Source: Alphaproteobacteria bacterium | GTDB lineage: Bacteria; Pseudomonadota; Alphaproteobacteria; UBA828 | Assembly (NCBI GenBank): GCA_030604165.1 | Contig: JAUVWK010000171.1 | Coordinates: 1 to 6,247 of the forward strand | Direction of reading: 5' to 3' | DNA: 6,247 nucleotides | Shown here: piece by piece, positions 6,087 through 6,247 of the stretch | Position numbering within the stretch: the first letter of the stretch is position 1 | How the letters are laid out: every line of letters begins with the position of its first letter | Position numbers and translations under genes: made by a program | Notes under the pieces: model-generated | What the model saw: only the letters and a program-made list of their open reading frames with translations | What the model was told of the DNA's origin: nothing | Databases searched by the model: none

Positions 6087-6247
6087 TGCGCTCCGTCCTG
6101 CCCCGCTCCGCCCCGCAGCTGCGCCATCCGGTCGCGGCGTCGGCGGCGTTGAAACAAGACATAGATGACCCCCAGCGCCACGGCCAGGGCATACCAGACA
6201 ATAGCGTATTGCAGATGCTCGTTCCGGAGCTCGACCCGGCTCTGCCC
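6083..6247 (-). CDS. SURF1 family cytochrome oxidase assembly protein, C-terminal part
   Basis: Only the last 54 residues are present; the gene continues past the right edge of the window. SURF1 (Shy1 in yeast) is an inner-membrane protein with two transmembrane helices that helps haem a insertion and assembly of the aa3-type cytochrome c oxidase. The fragment contains the family's C-terminal signature RNEHLQYAIVWYALA (residues 8-22 of the fragment). This leads into the second transmembrane helix (about 13-32, ending VIYVLFQ) and then five consecutive arginines followed by D-R, a positively charged cytoplasmic tail. The stop overlaps the M32 start by four bases. In alphaproteobacteria SURF1 usually ends the cox/cta operon, so oxidase genes are expected to the right of this window. 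The identification rests on this short but characteristic end. Confidence 0.88.
   Translation of the reverse strand, partial: GQSRVELRNEHLQYAIVWYALAVALGVIYVLFQRRRRRDRMAQLRGGAGQDGAQ

Noticed and set aside
5385..6152. A 255-codon open frame on the plus strand opposite the M32 gene
   Set aside because: It is antisense to the N-terminal half of a complete M32 enzyme, has no recognisable domain, and crosses the M32/SURF1 boundary.

Overview
The window is GC-rich (roughly two thirds G+C by eye) and fits an alphaproteobacterium, probably of Rhodospirillales or Rhizobiales type. The main reason is the minus-strand order SURF1 - (M32 carboxypeptidase) - threonine synthase - M16 processing-type peptidase - RimJ-like acetyltransferase. 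From memory, SURF1/thrC/M16/GNAT is a recurrent neighbourhood downstream of the cytochrome c oxidase (cox/cta) genes in this class. Dispersed-looking palindromic intergenic repeats with cores such as 'tagagcattttcc' and 'cccggccatccaca' point the same way. The assignment is an inference from order and sequence style, not from a search.

Layout. Positions 1-262 hold no supported gene. They are a GC-rich then AT-rich leader ending in a possible six-codon mini-ORF and a good ribosome binding site. Positions 263-838 (+) encode a YqgE/AlgH family protein. It converges on 878-1504 (-), a GNAT acetyltransferase, across a 39-base gap with no clear terminator. Positions 1505-1719 are intergenic and contain a large imperfect inverted repeat (1621-1692) and a related half-motif that overlaps the stop codon of the next gene. 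Positions 1720-2979 (-) encode an M16 zinc peptidase and 2976-4439 (-) encode threonine synthase; the two overlap by four bases (ATGA). Positions 4440-4583 are a 144-base gap with a second repeat element (4486-4546) and a candidate promoter for thrC. Positions 4584-6086 (-) encode an M32 metallocarboxypeptidase, which overlaps by four bases (ATGA) the end of a SURF1 family gene (6083 to beyond the right edge).

The minus-strand genes read as two translationally coupled pairs, SURF1-M32 and thrC-M16, followed by a stand-alone acetyltransferase gene. They do not form one pathway: SURF1 helps cytochrome oxidase assembly, M32 trims peptides, ThrC completes threonine synthesis, M16 is a protein/peptide-processing protease and the GNAT protein probably acetylates an N-terminus or small molecule. 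Apart from the repeats and the position of the M32 gene this is ordinary core chromosome. I found no sign of a defence system, mobile gene, RNA gene, CRISPR array or new multigene system.
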